From NCBI GenBank assembly GCA_030248135.1, contig JASANC010001287.1:1-64000 (forward strand): a DNA stretch of 64,000 bases. The letters run 5' to 3'. Positions within the stretch are counted from its first letter, which is position 1, and each line of letters starts with the position of its first letter. Shown here in pieces: positions 1 through 12,400 of the stretch. The position numbers were made by a program, and so were the translations under genes. This DNA comes from Theristus sp. LFF4_11. Taxonomy: Eukaryota; Nematoda; Chromadorea; Monhysterida; Xyalidae. Below the pieces are notes generated by a model, which worked only from the letters and a program-made list of their open reading frames with translations, was not told the DNA's origin and did not search any database.

Positions 1-320
1 TTCGTTGTTAAATTCTTGGTTAAAAAACCGTTTTTTTTGAAAATTTGGGAATTTTTAAACATTGTGCTGTAAAACTGAATCTACTTGACCAAACTGGATA
101 AAAATTTTGTCAGAAAAATGGCATCACATGTTTTATCAATGCTAAAAATTTCAGCTCATAATATTGAAATACCAGCCAGTGACAGCAGTTTGAAAATGAA
201 ACCTTTTTTTTTGGCCCACCCTGTATACTTGATTAGCTAGCGTGAAACGCGTCACAGGTCAGTCATACCAAACCAAATGTTAGTTGAAAAGAATTAATAA
301 GTTTTGCCGTTCTAGTTTAG
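1..320. other. Left-edge sequence: intron of LRAT-like gene with transposon-end motif
   Basis: No exon could be supported here. The block ends in an intron acceptor (pyrimidine-rich stretch then TAG) at 318-320, just before the first visible exon of the plus-strand LRAT-like gene. Around 209-230 there is a T-run followed by GGCCCACCCTGTATA, a phrase often seen at ends of degenerate transposons in invertebrate genomes. That reading is an inference; no second end was found. Confidence 0.4.
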
Positions 321-1033
321 GTGTTTGAACGTTTATTGACTGAAGTCGCCGAAAATTCACCATGTCGCATCAAGAACGAACTGGATCTGGTGTTTCCGCC
401 GCTTCCTCCAGATGAAATTGTGCGCAGGGCACGTGCACTTTGTGGCCCAATGCCGTAAACTATTTAGACTGATTTTTGATTTCTGTATTTGATGAGTAAA
501 GTATCTTTGATGTCTTCACTTGATTATGTCGATTTTTTCAGAAGTTATCTAAAATATTTCGAAGCGTTAAGTGCAGTGCTGCATTGATTTCTCTCATCTT
601 CAGGTACAATCTTTTATTCCTGAACTGCGAATGCTATGTCAATTGGGCACGCTACGACTGGGATAAAAGCATCGAAGTTCTGGCGATGATCTTACTTCTT
701 CAGCCGTCGTACGACGAAACAGTTAAGCATTTCTCTTTCTTTGCAACAACTAAAACGTAGTGGTCATATGATAGTGTAAACAAAAGCCACCGCCATTTAT
801 TTCAGACAACGCCAAATTTCAATCGCGAAGCAACCTGCAAGATCATTGGAATTGTAAACGACCAGAGATGTGAACGTTTTGAACGCATTCTTTTAGAGGC
901 GATCGCGCGTTGGCAGAAACGGCCGGATGAGTTTAAAACCTTTGATCCTTCAAAAATGGAAACCGTCACAGGAGAACATATCGGAATGATGGTACTGGAT
1001 TTATTTATGGACTGGAAAAAACGTAATTTCTAG
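321..1033 (+). CDS. LRAT/HRASLS-like NlpC/P60 acyltransferase-fold protein, 3' part (3 exons)
   Basis: Three exons join in phase: 321-454, 604-721 and 806-1033, the last ending in TAG. They encode about 160 C-terminal residues. The first carries PPLPPDEIVRRARALCGP and the second YNLLFLNCECYVNWARYD. These match, in order, the 'PLP..IIQRA..LVG' and 'Y.LTSENCEHFVNELRYG' blocks of HRASLS/PLAAT and LRAT proteins. In that family the Cys of the NCE motif is the acyl-thioester nucleophile; here NCE is kept, but the usual His after it is Cys (NCEC). The upstream half, with the catalytic His of the H-W block, is not in the window, so the gene is partial at its 5' side. The last exon (TTPNFNREATCK to KKRNF) has no family match that I recognise. 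The gene converges with, or is nested in, UBR4. Family assignment is firm; substrate (phospholipid, retinol or other) is unknown. Confidence 0.78.
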
Positions 1034-1662
1034 TAGCTTAGGAATGAATATAGACAACCACTTTCGTGAGCATAATACTCTTCTCAATACACTTTGTCAC
1101 ACGTTTTTAGTCTTCTGTTTTTTAACGCTGGAGACGACGTGCTGTTTTTTTCTATTCAACAAACTATTTAACTCTAAAGTGTCAGACAAGTGTAGAACTT
1201 ACAACGGGATTCTTCTGTTTAGTACTTAAGTTGCTACTTACGATACGATACCTGCTTGTTAGGTACTGATTTGATACTTGATGAAACGTTTTATTATTTC
1301 TAGATTATTGTTGATGGTAACCGTGAAGCCGTGATGCTTTGCTTTCAGTTGGTTTGTTGTGTTCAGGAAAATCAGGAAATTTTGTGATTGATGCGTTCGA
1401 ATTTATATTTGTTGCTCGCTCACCGAAATAAAATGGTGTTTACCGTGAAAACGACATTGACATCACACGGTCGAACTATGAATCAACGGAATCGATAGCC
1501 AAGAATGTAGATGTAGCCAAATTAAAATGAACGAATGCACAAATTTCAACCTTGAAAGCGAATGGCGCAAAGGTCTAATTGATAAGCGAGTAGGTCGATG
1601 GGCGAAAAGTACTGAAACGGCAAACTTCAAAAACCGAATAAACCAACTTTCGCACCTTTTAC
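1034..1662. other. Gap between LRAT-like stop and the last visible UBR4 exon; candidate poly(A) signal at 1427
   Basis: No convincing exon on either strand. AATAAA at 1427-1432 on the plus strand is the nearest obvious poly(A) signal after the LRAT-like stop, about 390 bases downstream. On the minus strand the sequence continues the intron after UBR4 exon 90 (donor at 1662-1661), so UBR4 should resume to the left of the window. Confidence 0.4.
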
Positions 1663-3443
1663 CGCGAGATTATAGCTGCGCGGGCCGACCGACATCCAGC
1701 GCATCAGTACTCCGACGAACGTTTCGTTTTCGGCGACCGCTTGACAGACGTCCGATGCGCTGACGAGCGCGCGCAGCAGTTGCACCGACTGCAGCAGGCG
1801 ACTGCACAGGCAACCGTAGCAATCGGCACTGCAAAGTGAGCTGACTGGCTAGATTTCTGGAATGGAGCGTGACGCTGATTGGTGTTCGTCAGAAGAACAA
1901 ACAGGCCAATTCAATCATGGAGTGAGTCAGATTCGCACGGTTTGTTGGTTGAACGTGGAAAACTGATCATTTTCGGGAACCAGAACAACAACACAAACAG
2001 AACAAAAAAGACAACAAGAACAACGAAGTCAATCACCTACCCACTCTGATAGGCGTGACCCATTGCGGCGCTCAGCGGCACTTGTCGCTGTTGTCGTGCG
2101 TCGTATCTGACAAGTTTTGTAATTTGTGTCACCTTGTTCTCAGTTTCTTTCGCTAAAACAAAAAATCAAGACGAACGGCTTCACCTGATTAGACGCAATC
2201 AGCTGATTTGGCTGGTAATCACGTGATGCATGCTATCTGTGCGAGCATTGCTGTGGAGGTAGAGTCCGGCACAGAAAGCGTGCACCGAAATGATCCCCAT
2301 CACCAACCAATCAGCTGAACAGGCTGTAATTTAGAGTTCGTTCGACTGTCACCTCAGCAATTCCTGGCGATTCGCGACGATCCGTTGCACGGTGCGCGCG
2401 AGCTCGTCCGAGGCCGCCTTCGCCTCCTTGTTGTACCGCTGAGCGAGATCCTTGATGATGCGACCGACGGAGGGGGGCGTTGGTGCGAGGGGGCTGGCGC
2501 CGAACAGGCTGAGCGTCTGCACTCCGGGCGGCAGCAGGCTGGCCGGTGCATTCGCTGCTGCCGCGGCGGCGGCGTACGTCGATCGGCGGACGGTTGCTGG
2601 CGGCGGCGGCTGACAAGACGGCACCGTGCAAAATTATGGATATGACCTATTTTTTCAAACGTGCCCCACTGAAATGACGTCATGTGCCGCCAAACATGCG
2701 CTTGTCGTTCACAGCAAAACAGACTTTCCGTTTAGCCGATTTCTTCCCGTAAACAAATGGTGAAATGTCGAATCAGTCACACCAAACTGAAATTTTAGTG
2801 CCTGTTACCTTGATAAACGAGCGTTTTTAAAGCAAATGACGTCATTTTAGTCCGGACACGTTTGAATAAATCTACAATATTTTGGTTGATCAACAACTCT
2901 GAACGCCTAAATTCTCTGGGCATATCCGTTCGCCGGATTTCCAGTTCTTTTGGTTAATCAGCTCTGAAGGCCTCGAATTCTCTGGGCGTCCGTTCATTGG
3001 TAGGTCCCATTCTCCGAACCACACCACCGGTTCGACCGGTCACCTCACCCCACTTCAAATGCAGTCAAAATCAGCCAGCGCATTGTTGATGTGCTTTTAC
3101 GTAACCCTCCGCAAAACCAATCCTCTCAATCAGATCAGTTCTGAGCGTGCGCACATCACTGTGTCACACAGACACACAAACACTGGCACAAACACACAGT
3201 ACCTGCACTTCAAAGCAACAGTGATCACAAAGCGAGAAGAAAAAGAAAAAAAGAACACACCAGCTGCGCGGCGAGTGGATGCGTGGAGGCGGTGGCGGCG
3301 CTGGTGGCCGCGTACAGGGTGGCTGTCGGCGGCGCCGTCGGTGGCGTCTGCTGCCGGGGCGTTGCGGTCGCGGTCGACGAGCGTCGGTGGTCGATCGAAT
3401 GCGCACCGCTCGTTGCCGCCGGGTCACTGGTGCTCAGTTCCAA
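1663..3443 (-). CDS. UBR4: UBR4 exons 87-90: last exons in the window
   Basis: Exons: 3261-3443, 2353-2609, 2041-2106, 1663-1828. Exon 87 is a Thr/Ala/Pro-rich linker. Exon 88 ends [20 protein letters not shown] then [13 protein letters not shown], like human LAQEY..SFDELSKIIQKVFASRKELLEYD. Exon 89 (66 bases) supplies [11 protein letters not shown], and exon 90 opens [20 protein letters not shown], matching the human CYGC block followed by LLRALA. The donor after exon 90 (GCG|GTAAAA) leads left into sequence with no further UBR4 exon, so the remaining C-terminal part lies outside the window or is lost. Confidence 0.88.
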
Positions 3444-6400
3444 CTGGAATCAATTTAAAGGTGCAACATCGATACGTATATCGAGGTTTTCCTGTTGCAT
3501 TATCTCTCAACAACGTACAGCTTTTGGTGGTCGGTACCCGTTCACCGGCGATCAGTTCTCCTACGCTCGAAAAAGAAAATAAAAAAAAACTAAAAAAATG
3601 ATTTGAGTACGAACGAACAGAAAATCAACTTTAAAAAAACTAATTTCGATTGAAAAACAACCAACCTTCGGCAACGAACTCATCCCCCTGACCACGGCGA
3701 CGCCTGTCTCGATTTGCGTTCGACACAGACGCAGCTGCACACGCGCGCTGTCCGCTTTCTCCAGCATTTGATCGATGTATTGAACGGTCTGCATGTTCAC
3801 AAAAGATCACTAAGGTTACCAAGTCTCAGTCCAAAAAACAACAATTCTCATTATGTACAGTCTATTCCAATATCATATGCAACTAGCTGATTGGTTGGTG
3901 ATCACGTGATGCATGTTTTCCGCCTCCACAACAATGCTGCACAGAAAGCATGCATCACGTGATCACTAACCAACCAATCAGCAGCTTGCCCAACCTTGTT
4001 GCGTGCATCCTCATTCTCGATCGTTTCCACGGTCGCAATCTGCCGCGCGAACAGTGTCACCTCGAATTTCGCGTACTTTGAGAAACCGCACGAATTACAG
4101 AGGAACGGGTCCTTTTCGTCGTAGTTGATTGACCTAAAAGCAGAGTTGTGCTAGAGCTGGGGCTGGGGGGGGGGAGCGATACAGATAGCGGGAGCAAATT
4201 TTCGGCTGACCGCAGACGCCCGGATTAGCGGGTACGTTCGCCGAACATCGCTTACAATGCACTGGTCGTCTTTTCCAGTTTGTCAAATTCAGCCAATTCA
4301 GGCATCACCAAAAAGTGTTCGACAACTCTCAGCACTAACCCTCTACAGACCCTCAAAACATCCACAAAAACGTCGTCCCCGCTCCAAAAAAATTCCACAC
4401 CTGCACTTGTGACACTGGAACACGTTCTCGCCGCAATTACCGCAAACGCCCGGATTAGCGGGTACGTTCGCGGAACACCGCGGGCAGTGCAACAGTTCAC
4501 TGGCGTTCTTTTGCAACTCGTAAAACTCGGGAAACTCCAGCATCAGATTACAGGCGACGATCGGCACGGGAAACTCGAGTTTCACGTCGGTCTGCCCTTG
4601 CGACAGCGTTACCCGTTTCGCGACTGACCAGATTTCCGGTCTGTGGGAACACGTGAAAATTACTGCGTTTTTTTCGGTAATTCGTGTTTTGATCCAGGTA
4701 AATTCTTCCATAAAACTGTCGTTTCGGCGATTTCACCATAAAAACAAACGAAACTGAGAGAACAAATCTAAAAAAACACCAACTTGTTCTTCAAGTCCAC
4801 TGCCGACGACACCGTCTTATTGCTGTAGTACACATTCAGCTGTTTCACCATTTTCGTTCGTTTGATTTCCGAGAACTTTATCGACAACTTCGCGATCTCG
4901 TGCGTCGCGACCATTTTCACGATTTGCGACGTTGTTGTGGAGCGCGAGTCGAGGCGAGCGCTCGACAGTTTGATGTTCTGCAGAAGGATACGAAAAATGA
5001 AACGGACAACTTTGAGATTTTAACGCGTGGAGTGGCTGGAGAACAACTGTCGGCCAGATTAAAGAGAGAAAAGCGTTTGCGGTTCTGCGGTCGAAAAACG
5101 AAACCTGATTCATAAAACAAAATCTTGAATCAATCTCGAACAACTGGCGACACAAATCAGCGCTATCAATGTCACAGAGTTTGTTTAAAAAACTCGCCTA
5201 ACAGTTTCGCATTAGTACTTTTTCCATTCTTTGCACTTACACTCATCGGCATCTCCGGATTGTTGCAGACGAGACACGGATTCGCCTCCAGGTGAAAGCC
5301 GCTGTCCATGTCGAGAAATGAGCTCAGCACACTGAAACACGTGAAAATTGTACATACTCAGAATAAAAAACAGTCATAATCGGACACAATCGAAACTGTT
5401 ATATTCCGATTTTCGACCGTTGACATGCTGATTGGCTCCCGGTTCTGCAAAAAGAAGCCACCGCATACCACTACAATAAATCTGACCTTCTCTTAAAACC
5501 ACCGAGCTCTACGTTTACCGACCCGTATTCCAGCGTTCAATTGTTCTCTCACTCAAATTCTTTCTCGATCCCAAAATTTGTGAGTTGCCCGAAATGATAA
5601 TCAAGCAAAAAACGAGAAGAAACAACAAACAACCAGAAGCCAACACCACGAACGTGTACAAATTCGCATTCGCGTGCAACGCCAACCGATCGGAGGCGGC
5701 CGTAAACTTTCGCACGGTCTCCATCGCGAATGCCTTCAACTCAGCGGGCGCTGAGAGGCGCAGCATGAACGAACAGAGCAGGTCGACCGCTTGGCTCGCC
5801 TTTAGGCCGTACAGATCGGCCAGCGGCCATAGGCGGTCTTTCAAGATCACCAGAATGCGCCGGCGTTGCGTGGCGGTGCTGCTGCTGGAAAATTGCGTGT
5901 TTTTTTGGGGGGTTTGTTTGGAAAATGTCATTTTTCTACAATTTGAAATTGTTCGTTAAAACGTTGAAGTATGTGTGTAAGAAAAACCTAAGAAAAGTAC
6001 AAAAACAATACCAATCGACTCACTCATACAACTTGTGCACCATCGCATGCACCTGCCACCTGCGCTCCGGCACGTTGCACTCGAGCAAATAACGACGCAA
6101 GAATACCGTGAACAGTGAATCGCTTTGTTGAGTGGTTGACGAGGTGGTGACTGTTGTGCAGTTCAACAGTTGATCGATCAACTCATGCCGTTGTGCCTCG
6201 GCGGACGGGTTGGACTGGAACATTTTGAAATGAAAAAAACATACAAAAAAGACCTACAATCACAAGATGCCAATTGCAAATATGCTCGTGTTAGCTTGTG
6301 GGCCACAAGTTGTGGCTAGGCTACGAATATATGCGGAAAACACAAAAGTTGTAACGTCAGTTTTGCATTGTTCGCCGGCGGGGTGAAACCGCAGGAAAAA

Positions 6401-9400
6401 AACAGTGTCCAGCACTCGCGGTGTCAGGTTTGGTGTCCACACAGCCAATGAACACACCGAGCTCGAAATTTCAAACAACAATAACAACCAATCAGCGCAC
6501 AATCTTCAAAAACAGCGCACCGAAACAGCGGCGGCCGGGCACACGGCGGCGCGCAGCAGTTCAATCAGCACACAGCTGATGACGTCAACGATGTTGCTGC
6601 TCAGGTGCAACAGGAACGGAATCACGCGGTGCTGGTGGTCTTGCTGAGGTGCTGAAAGAAAGACCGCACATGGCATGTGACGCTGGAAAAAGTAAAGTGG
6701 AGGGAAAATGTTTGAAAATCGAGGGTATCACCAATTATGGAAATCTAGACAGCGGACCGGTTACGACAGACTAAGAGAACCAATCAGCGCGCGCCTTTAA
6801 ACAAAAACCACGAGAAGTGAACAAAATCAGCAACAACAAATAACGTACGGGGCGCAGTTTCCGCCGCATCTTCCGTGCCGATCGTCAAACTGTGACAAAT
6901 CATCAGCCAGTTCTCGGGTCGTGTGGCAGCAATCTCGTTCAACGATTTCAGTCGAGCCATCTTCAAAGAAACAAAAAAAACGTTATCTTGCATTTGTATT
7001 CCGTTTTTTTCTGTTTCAAATTCAAATGTACATGTGTATTGTCAACTTTCCCGACGAGAAGATTAAAGGTGTACTCCGTTATAACACGGTAATGTTGCGG
7101 CGGAGTCACACCGCTGTGCAGGCGAGTGTAAGCCTGTGCTTCTGCTTGCTTGCGCAACATTACTACTGCGTCACCACAAAAATGCTGCACAGTGTTACAG
7201 ATCAGCAAGTAATCGCTCTGCCCAAACAACAACAACAACAACAACAAAACCGTCCGCAAACCAGCTGGCTCAACGCGGCGAAGCTCATCTGCGACAAAGC
7301 GGTCGGTCCACCGATGTGCACGCTCGACTGGCCGCTGTTCTCCCGTACGCAGTTGTCCTGTTCGTCGTGTCGGTGCGTGCGACACAGCTGCTGGATGGCT
7401 GCCAACTGCGCCGCGGCCGTGTGCCGATCGCGCACTTGACGGTACTCATTCTTGCCGCCCGCAATCACCATCAGCAGCTGCACAGCAATGTGAAACGCGT
7501 TTGCAGCATTATACAGCCGATTTATACAGTCAAACTCGATAACATATGCAACTGGATGATTGGTTGGTGATCATGTGATACGCGTGCAGTCGGTGCAAAG
7601 CAAACTCCGCCTCTCTACAGCAATGCAGTGATCGATCACCAACCAATCAGCTAGTTCGATATGTACTAGAGTTGGACTGTATATTCTGCCGCTATCTGGT
7701 GATCGTGATAACGATATCGTGAATCGGATAAAAATGGACCCGCGCAGATTCACAACGTCTTACCGATCGCAAGCGCATATGATTCGGCGTGATTTAATTT
7801 CTATCTGGTGCTTCTAAGATTTTAAACAATGCCGATAGAGAACGTGCCACGAAAACAGTTATGCAAAGTGAGTTTTTGTCTGGTGTTTCAACGTGTTTTA
7901 CAGATTTGTACAATAAAATTGTACAAATAATACTTTTTTGCCTTCGAAATGCTTTTCCATCTGTCATTTATTTTTTATCGTTTTTAAACACTGAAAGAAA
8001 ATTTCCGAATTTAAAAAAGAGTTCTCTAACCTTGCGCGCCTGCCGTCGCACGAAGGTACCGTCTTGCACGGACATGTACTGGAAAAACACAAGAGTTGAC
8101 TTCCTTGAATAATCTCAAGCAATTCAGTTTCTTTCCAGCAACCCAGTCGAACCCAATCACGACGACATAAGCCGGTCATTTTGATCAGTTAAAAAACTTG
8201 AAAAAAAAACAGAAAGTTTGCAGAACAACCTCGCTCAACAGCTTCGACCACGCATCGTTCCATTGCACCTCGCCAAGCACACCCGGCCACGCTTCGCCGA
8301 CTTTGTAGATCTACAAGAAAGGAAGAAACAACTTTTGAAAAAACAAGCGGGTATTGACAAATATTGGCGAACTCGCTGCGTGTCAGAGACGTCTGTTCGA
8401 ATCACACTTTCCTAGCGGTACTTTTAAAAAAATGAAACAGACAAAACCTCTTCGCGACAGAGAAAACAGCACGACAGCGACAATTCACTGAATTTTGTCA
8501 TGTAAAATGTAGGTTCACTTCAAACACACTCATGGGTGATTTTTGATTTTGATTGAACGGTCACAAAATTTGACCCGAAACTGAACAATGCGGCCAACCA
8601 ATCAGCAGTTAGCAAAAACCGCTAAAAAAAACCTAAACGGCTCACTGTGAACAATAAAAAGCGGCTCACGTGGTGTCAAGCAAACGACCGAAAGTCCCAA
8701 AACGTGAACCGGCAGAGGTCAAATCACAAACAAAAACCAATCGCCCACACCTGATACGGAATGCGCAGCGCCATCTCCGGCAACAGCGACGTGTAGCACT
8801 CGAACACGTCCTGCCAGTGCTCGTTGACGTAGGGCGGCAGAAAGAATGGCGACATGTCCGCTACGGGCTCCGTTGGCTTTCGCGTCAGCGTGTGCTGCTG
8901 CTGTTGTGAGCCGGGAGTAGAGCCCTGAGTCGGCTCTGAAGCGGACGCGGTCGTGTTGCTGACGGCCTGCTCCGAAAGGACACTGTGCGTGGTCGGGCAC
9001 GTCGCATCCGGCGAGGTCTGGAAATGAGACAGGACGGCGTTTGGCGGATTTCTGCTGTTATCGCTGATTCTGAACACTTGACCTTTATTTAATTCAAGCG
9101 TCATGCATTTTTTACTGTTTACCTATCTATGCGCGCCTTGAGTCTCGGAACCGAAAATAAAAAAAAACACAATAAATAACTCTCCATACCGTGCCGGAGT
9201 TCTGTCGGATCCAGGTGTCCTTCAGCGCGTCCAGTATCAACCGGCAGTGCTCGACCGCGTTCGACTCGTTCAGCAGCACGGCGCTTTCGACGGCCAACTG
9301 CCGATCGGTCTCCGTGAATGTCGCCTTCTCGCGCATCTTCGCCTTCGACAGCAGCACCGAGAGGAAGCGCAGCGTCAGCAGCGTGCGTTCGCCGTGTGCG

Positions 9401-12400
9401 GAGCGCGTGTTCAGTGAGCAGGCCGCCTGCGAATGAACAGCAAACGTAGTCGGCTTTTCGTTCGGTTATGCGACTTAATGCTCGTATTTAGATTTGAGAT
9501 CAGTTTCGTGCTTGAGGCGCTAATTCAAAGTTCAGGAGTGACCCGAGTGACCTGAGATACGCAGCCGACTGCAAACAGTCATCATCTACACTTGTAAACT
9601 GTTAAAATTCCATGATTTACGCGTCCAAAAAATGAATTTGATACGTTGACTGGCCATACATCGGGCTAGTGTGGGACCAATGAGTCAGATCCAATTCAAA
9701 AATCAGCCAATCAGCGAGCGCAGCGCACAATTTACATCTCGAACTGCGTGACCCACCTGCGCCGTGAACGGCATCGACCTGACGATCACCCTGAGGCTGT
9801 CAGTTAGCAGTCGCGTCTGTTCAGGCGAATTCTCCGGTCGCAACTCATTCAGCAGCATCAGGATCGTCTGCATAAACGCGACACTGCGAACGCCGCCGCC
9901 ACCGCCGCCGCTGCAGGCAGTTTCCGGCATGTCCTCCACTTTCGAGCTGGGCATTCGTTTGATCAGTTCGTCCAGTAGCAGACAGAGTACACTGGAATGA
10001 AAACAAACATGAAATTTGGAAGTTGGTTCTTCTGGTGAACATTTCGCATGCTTGGTGAACAGTTTTGGTTGGCTTTGAAAACTATCGAAAACACAAACAC
10101 AGATTTTGACGTTCATGGATGACAGTGTATTTATCAGGAACATGAAAAACACATGCGCAAGACCGATTATGTAAAAAAAAATTACACAGCGTGTACAACT
10201 CAAATACAGCCAATCGGGTATTCAACCAAGTGCAAAACTGAGCTAATCGCAAAACTAAAGTTCCGCAAAAACACTACCAAACAACTTGTCTCTCTGAATT
10301 GCGGACACTACTACTTTTTTCAAACTCGACTCCACAGAACAGAAAAACGAACAACAAACAACGAACGCACGTGTTTGATTTCGTTTCACCGCCAGCTGCG
10401 CTTTGCGACGCCGGTTGCTGAGCGGACGTTGATGAATCGAGGGTCGTCATTGCTGTGGCACTAACCGACTCCGAAACAGCGGCAAGCGAATCGCTGGCTT
10501 CACCCGTTTGATGGTCTGCATTTCATGTGATTGAACACTGCAGTTCAGCGTTTTCACACAAAGATTGTGCGCAAAGTTGTGATTCTTTTGAACATTTGAG
10601 TAAATTTGGAAGAAAACCAAGAAAAATCATCGCTACATCGTCAAGTCATTATAAGAAGTCAAGTTTGCACCGAAAACAACAACACAAAAAACATGAAAAA
10701 AAACCCAAAAAAACAAAAAAAAGTTTCTTTGCGGCCTGCACAAACCGGCAGAAGTGACCGCAGTTGACGTGTGTGCGTCGGAGTCGGTCAGTCCGGTGCT
10801 GTGCTGCATTGGTTCGTCGTCGCTGTAGCCTGTAACGAATGCTGCACAAATGATCGTGATTGCTCGACTGGTTGGCATGTACAGTCCAACTAGCTGACTG
10901 GTTGGTAGCCACGTGATGCATGAACTCTGTGCAAACCACACTCCGCCTCCGCAGCTATTTACGCACAGAGTGCATACATCAACCAATCAGCTAGTTGGCC
11001 ATCTTATAGAGCTGGACTGGAAAATTCGCCACGCTGGTTTCTGAATCGACATCATGGCAAACACGACCGGTAGAGGAAGAGGTTTTATATGTTTGCCTGT
11101 TTGTCCTTGCACAAAATACAGTCAATAGAAAATCAAAAAAAACGGGTAACCAACAAAATATTCAAAAAGATCACGAACCCCCAGAAGCAGTCGTATCGGA
11201 CAGGTGTGCGGATTCCTGTTCGACCAGCGGCGCGTTTGCGCCCGACAGCGCCGCGGTGGCACTGGCAAAATCGTGCGCCAATTGGGCGTGCAGGCCTTCC
11301 GCAGGCGCACCACCCTCGGGCACTTCGACTTCAATTGGGTCCGGGTCGCCGAGTACAGGGGGCTCTGGAAGTACGGGCTGCGCGGCGGCATCCGCACCAA
11401 CGCCATTGGCATTGTTGTTGTCGTTGTTGTCGTTGTTGTTGTTGTTGTTGTTGTTGTTGTTCGCCGCTGCCGTGCCACCCTGAAAATGACGGGATAGCAT
11501 TTCGCAGTTTCGATTAATTTTGTTGAAACACACTCAGCGATTTCAGATTTTAAACGAATACCACAGCCCCTTTCGACCCTGCAGCCAGAAGTTCACTCAA
11601 GCAAAAAAGCTCAGGGATCAGGTTGCTTCTAGACACAAATAATCAACAATTCACAAATCCAGCTGTTTCAAATGTCTGCTTTTTAATCGCCACAGTCAGC
11701 TTGCCAAACAGTAATGTGCGTTCAAGTTCTTCTGCTGGTGGTCACAATTGATTTCAACTTTCAATAAAAGAAAACAAAACCGAATCTCTGCGCACATTTT
11801 CCTGCAAACTGAGCGCGATTGCCAGCTCGACCATCGCAGCTTCATTGTCGGCCATTTCAAACGCGATTTCTGCAGTTGCAAAAAGAGAAAAATAATGAGC
11901 AACATAGTGAACAGTGTTTGCTTACAATACCAACAGTCAAAAAGTGCAAACAAGAAGTTCGATCCAACTAGCGTGTAAAGGTGCATTCATGAAGCACTAT
12001 TTAGTGACCGCGTAGCTATGTTTTAGCACAGCTGTGCGTCACTAAAGACTGCTTCATGAATGCCCCTTAACCCCGTCCGTGGTACCCCACCAGCCCGCTG
12101 CTCACCCTCCGCGGCCGCCGGGTGCTCCATGCCGGCAGCAGCAGCGTGCGCCAGCAACTGTTGCCAGTGTTGTGCGTACGCGTTCGGCTGCACCACCGGC
12201 TGCCCGGTGTCGTCGACATCGAGCAGTTCATCCTCGATCTCGTCCAGCGGCTCCTCGCCCATGTCCTCCTCCTCGTCGTCGTCATCGTCGTGCTCTTCCG
12301 CGTCGTCTAGACCTGCATGAACGGGCACAAAAAATATGTGAGTTTTGTTTCGAATTATAATCAATTCCAGAGGCTGTTCTTGTTTGCAGTAAAATAAACT

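Noticed and set aside
1527..1763. Plus-strand 78-codon frame
   Set aside because: Its 3' half is the antisense of UBR4 exon 90, which has strong family support.
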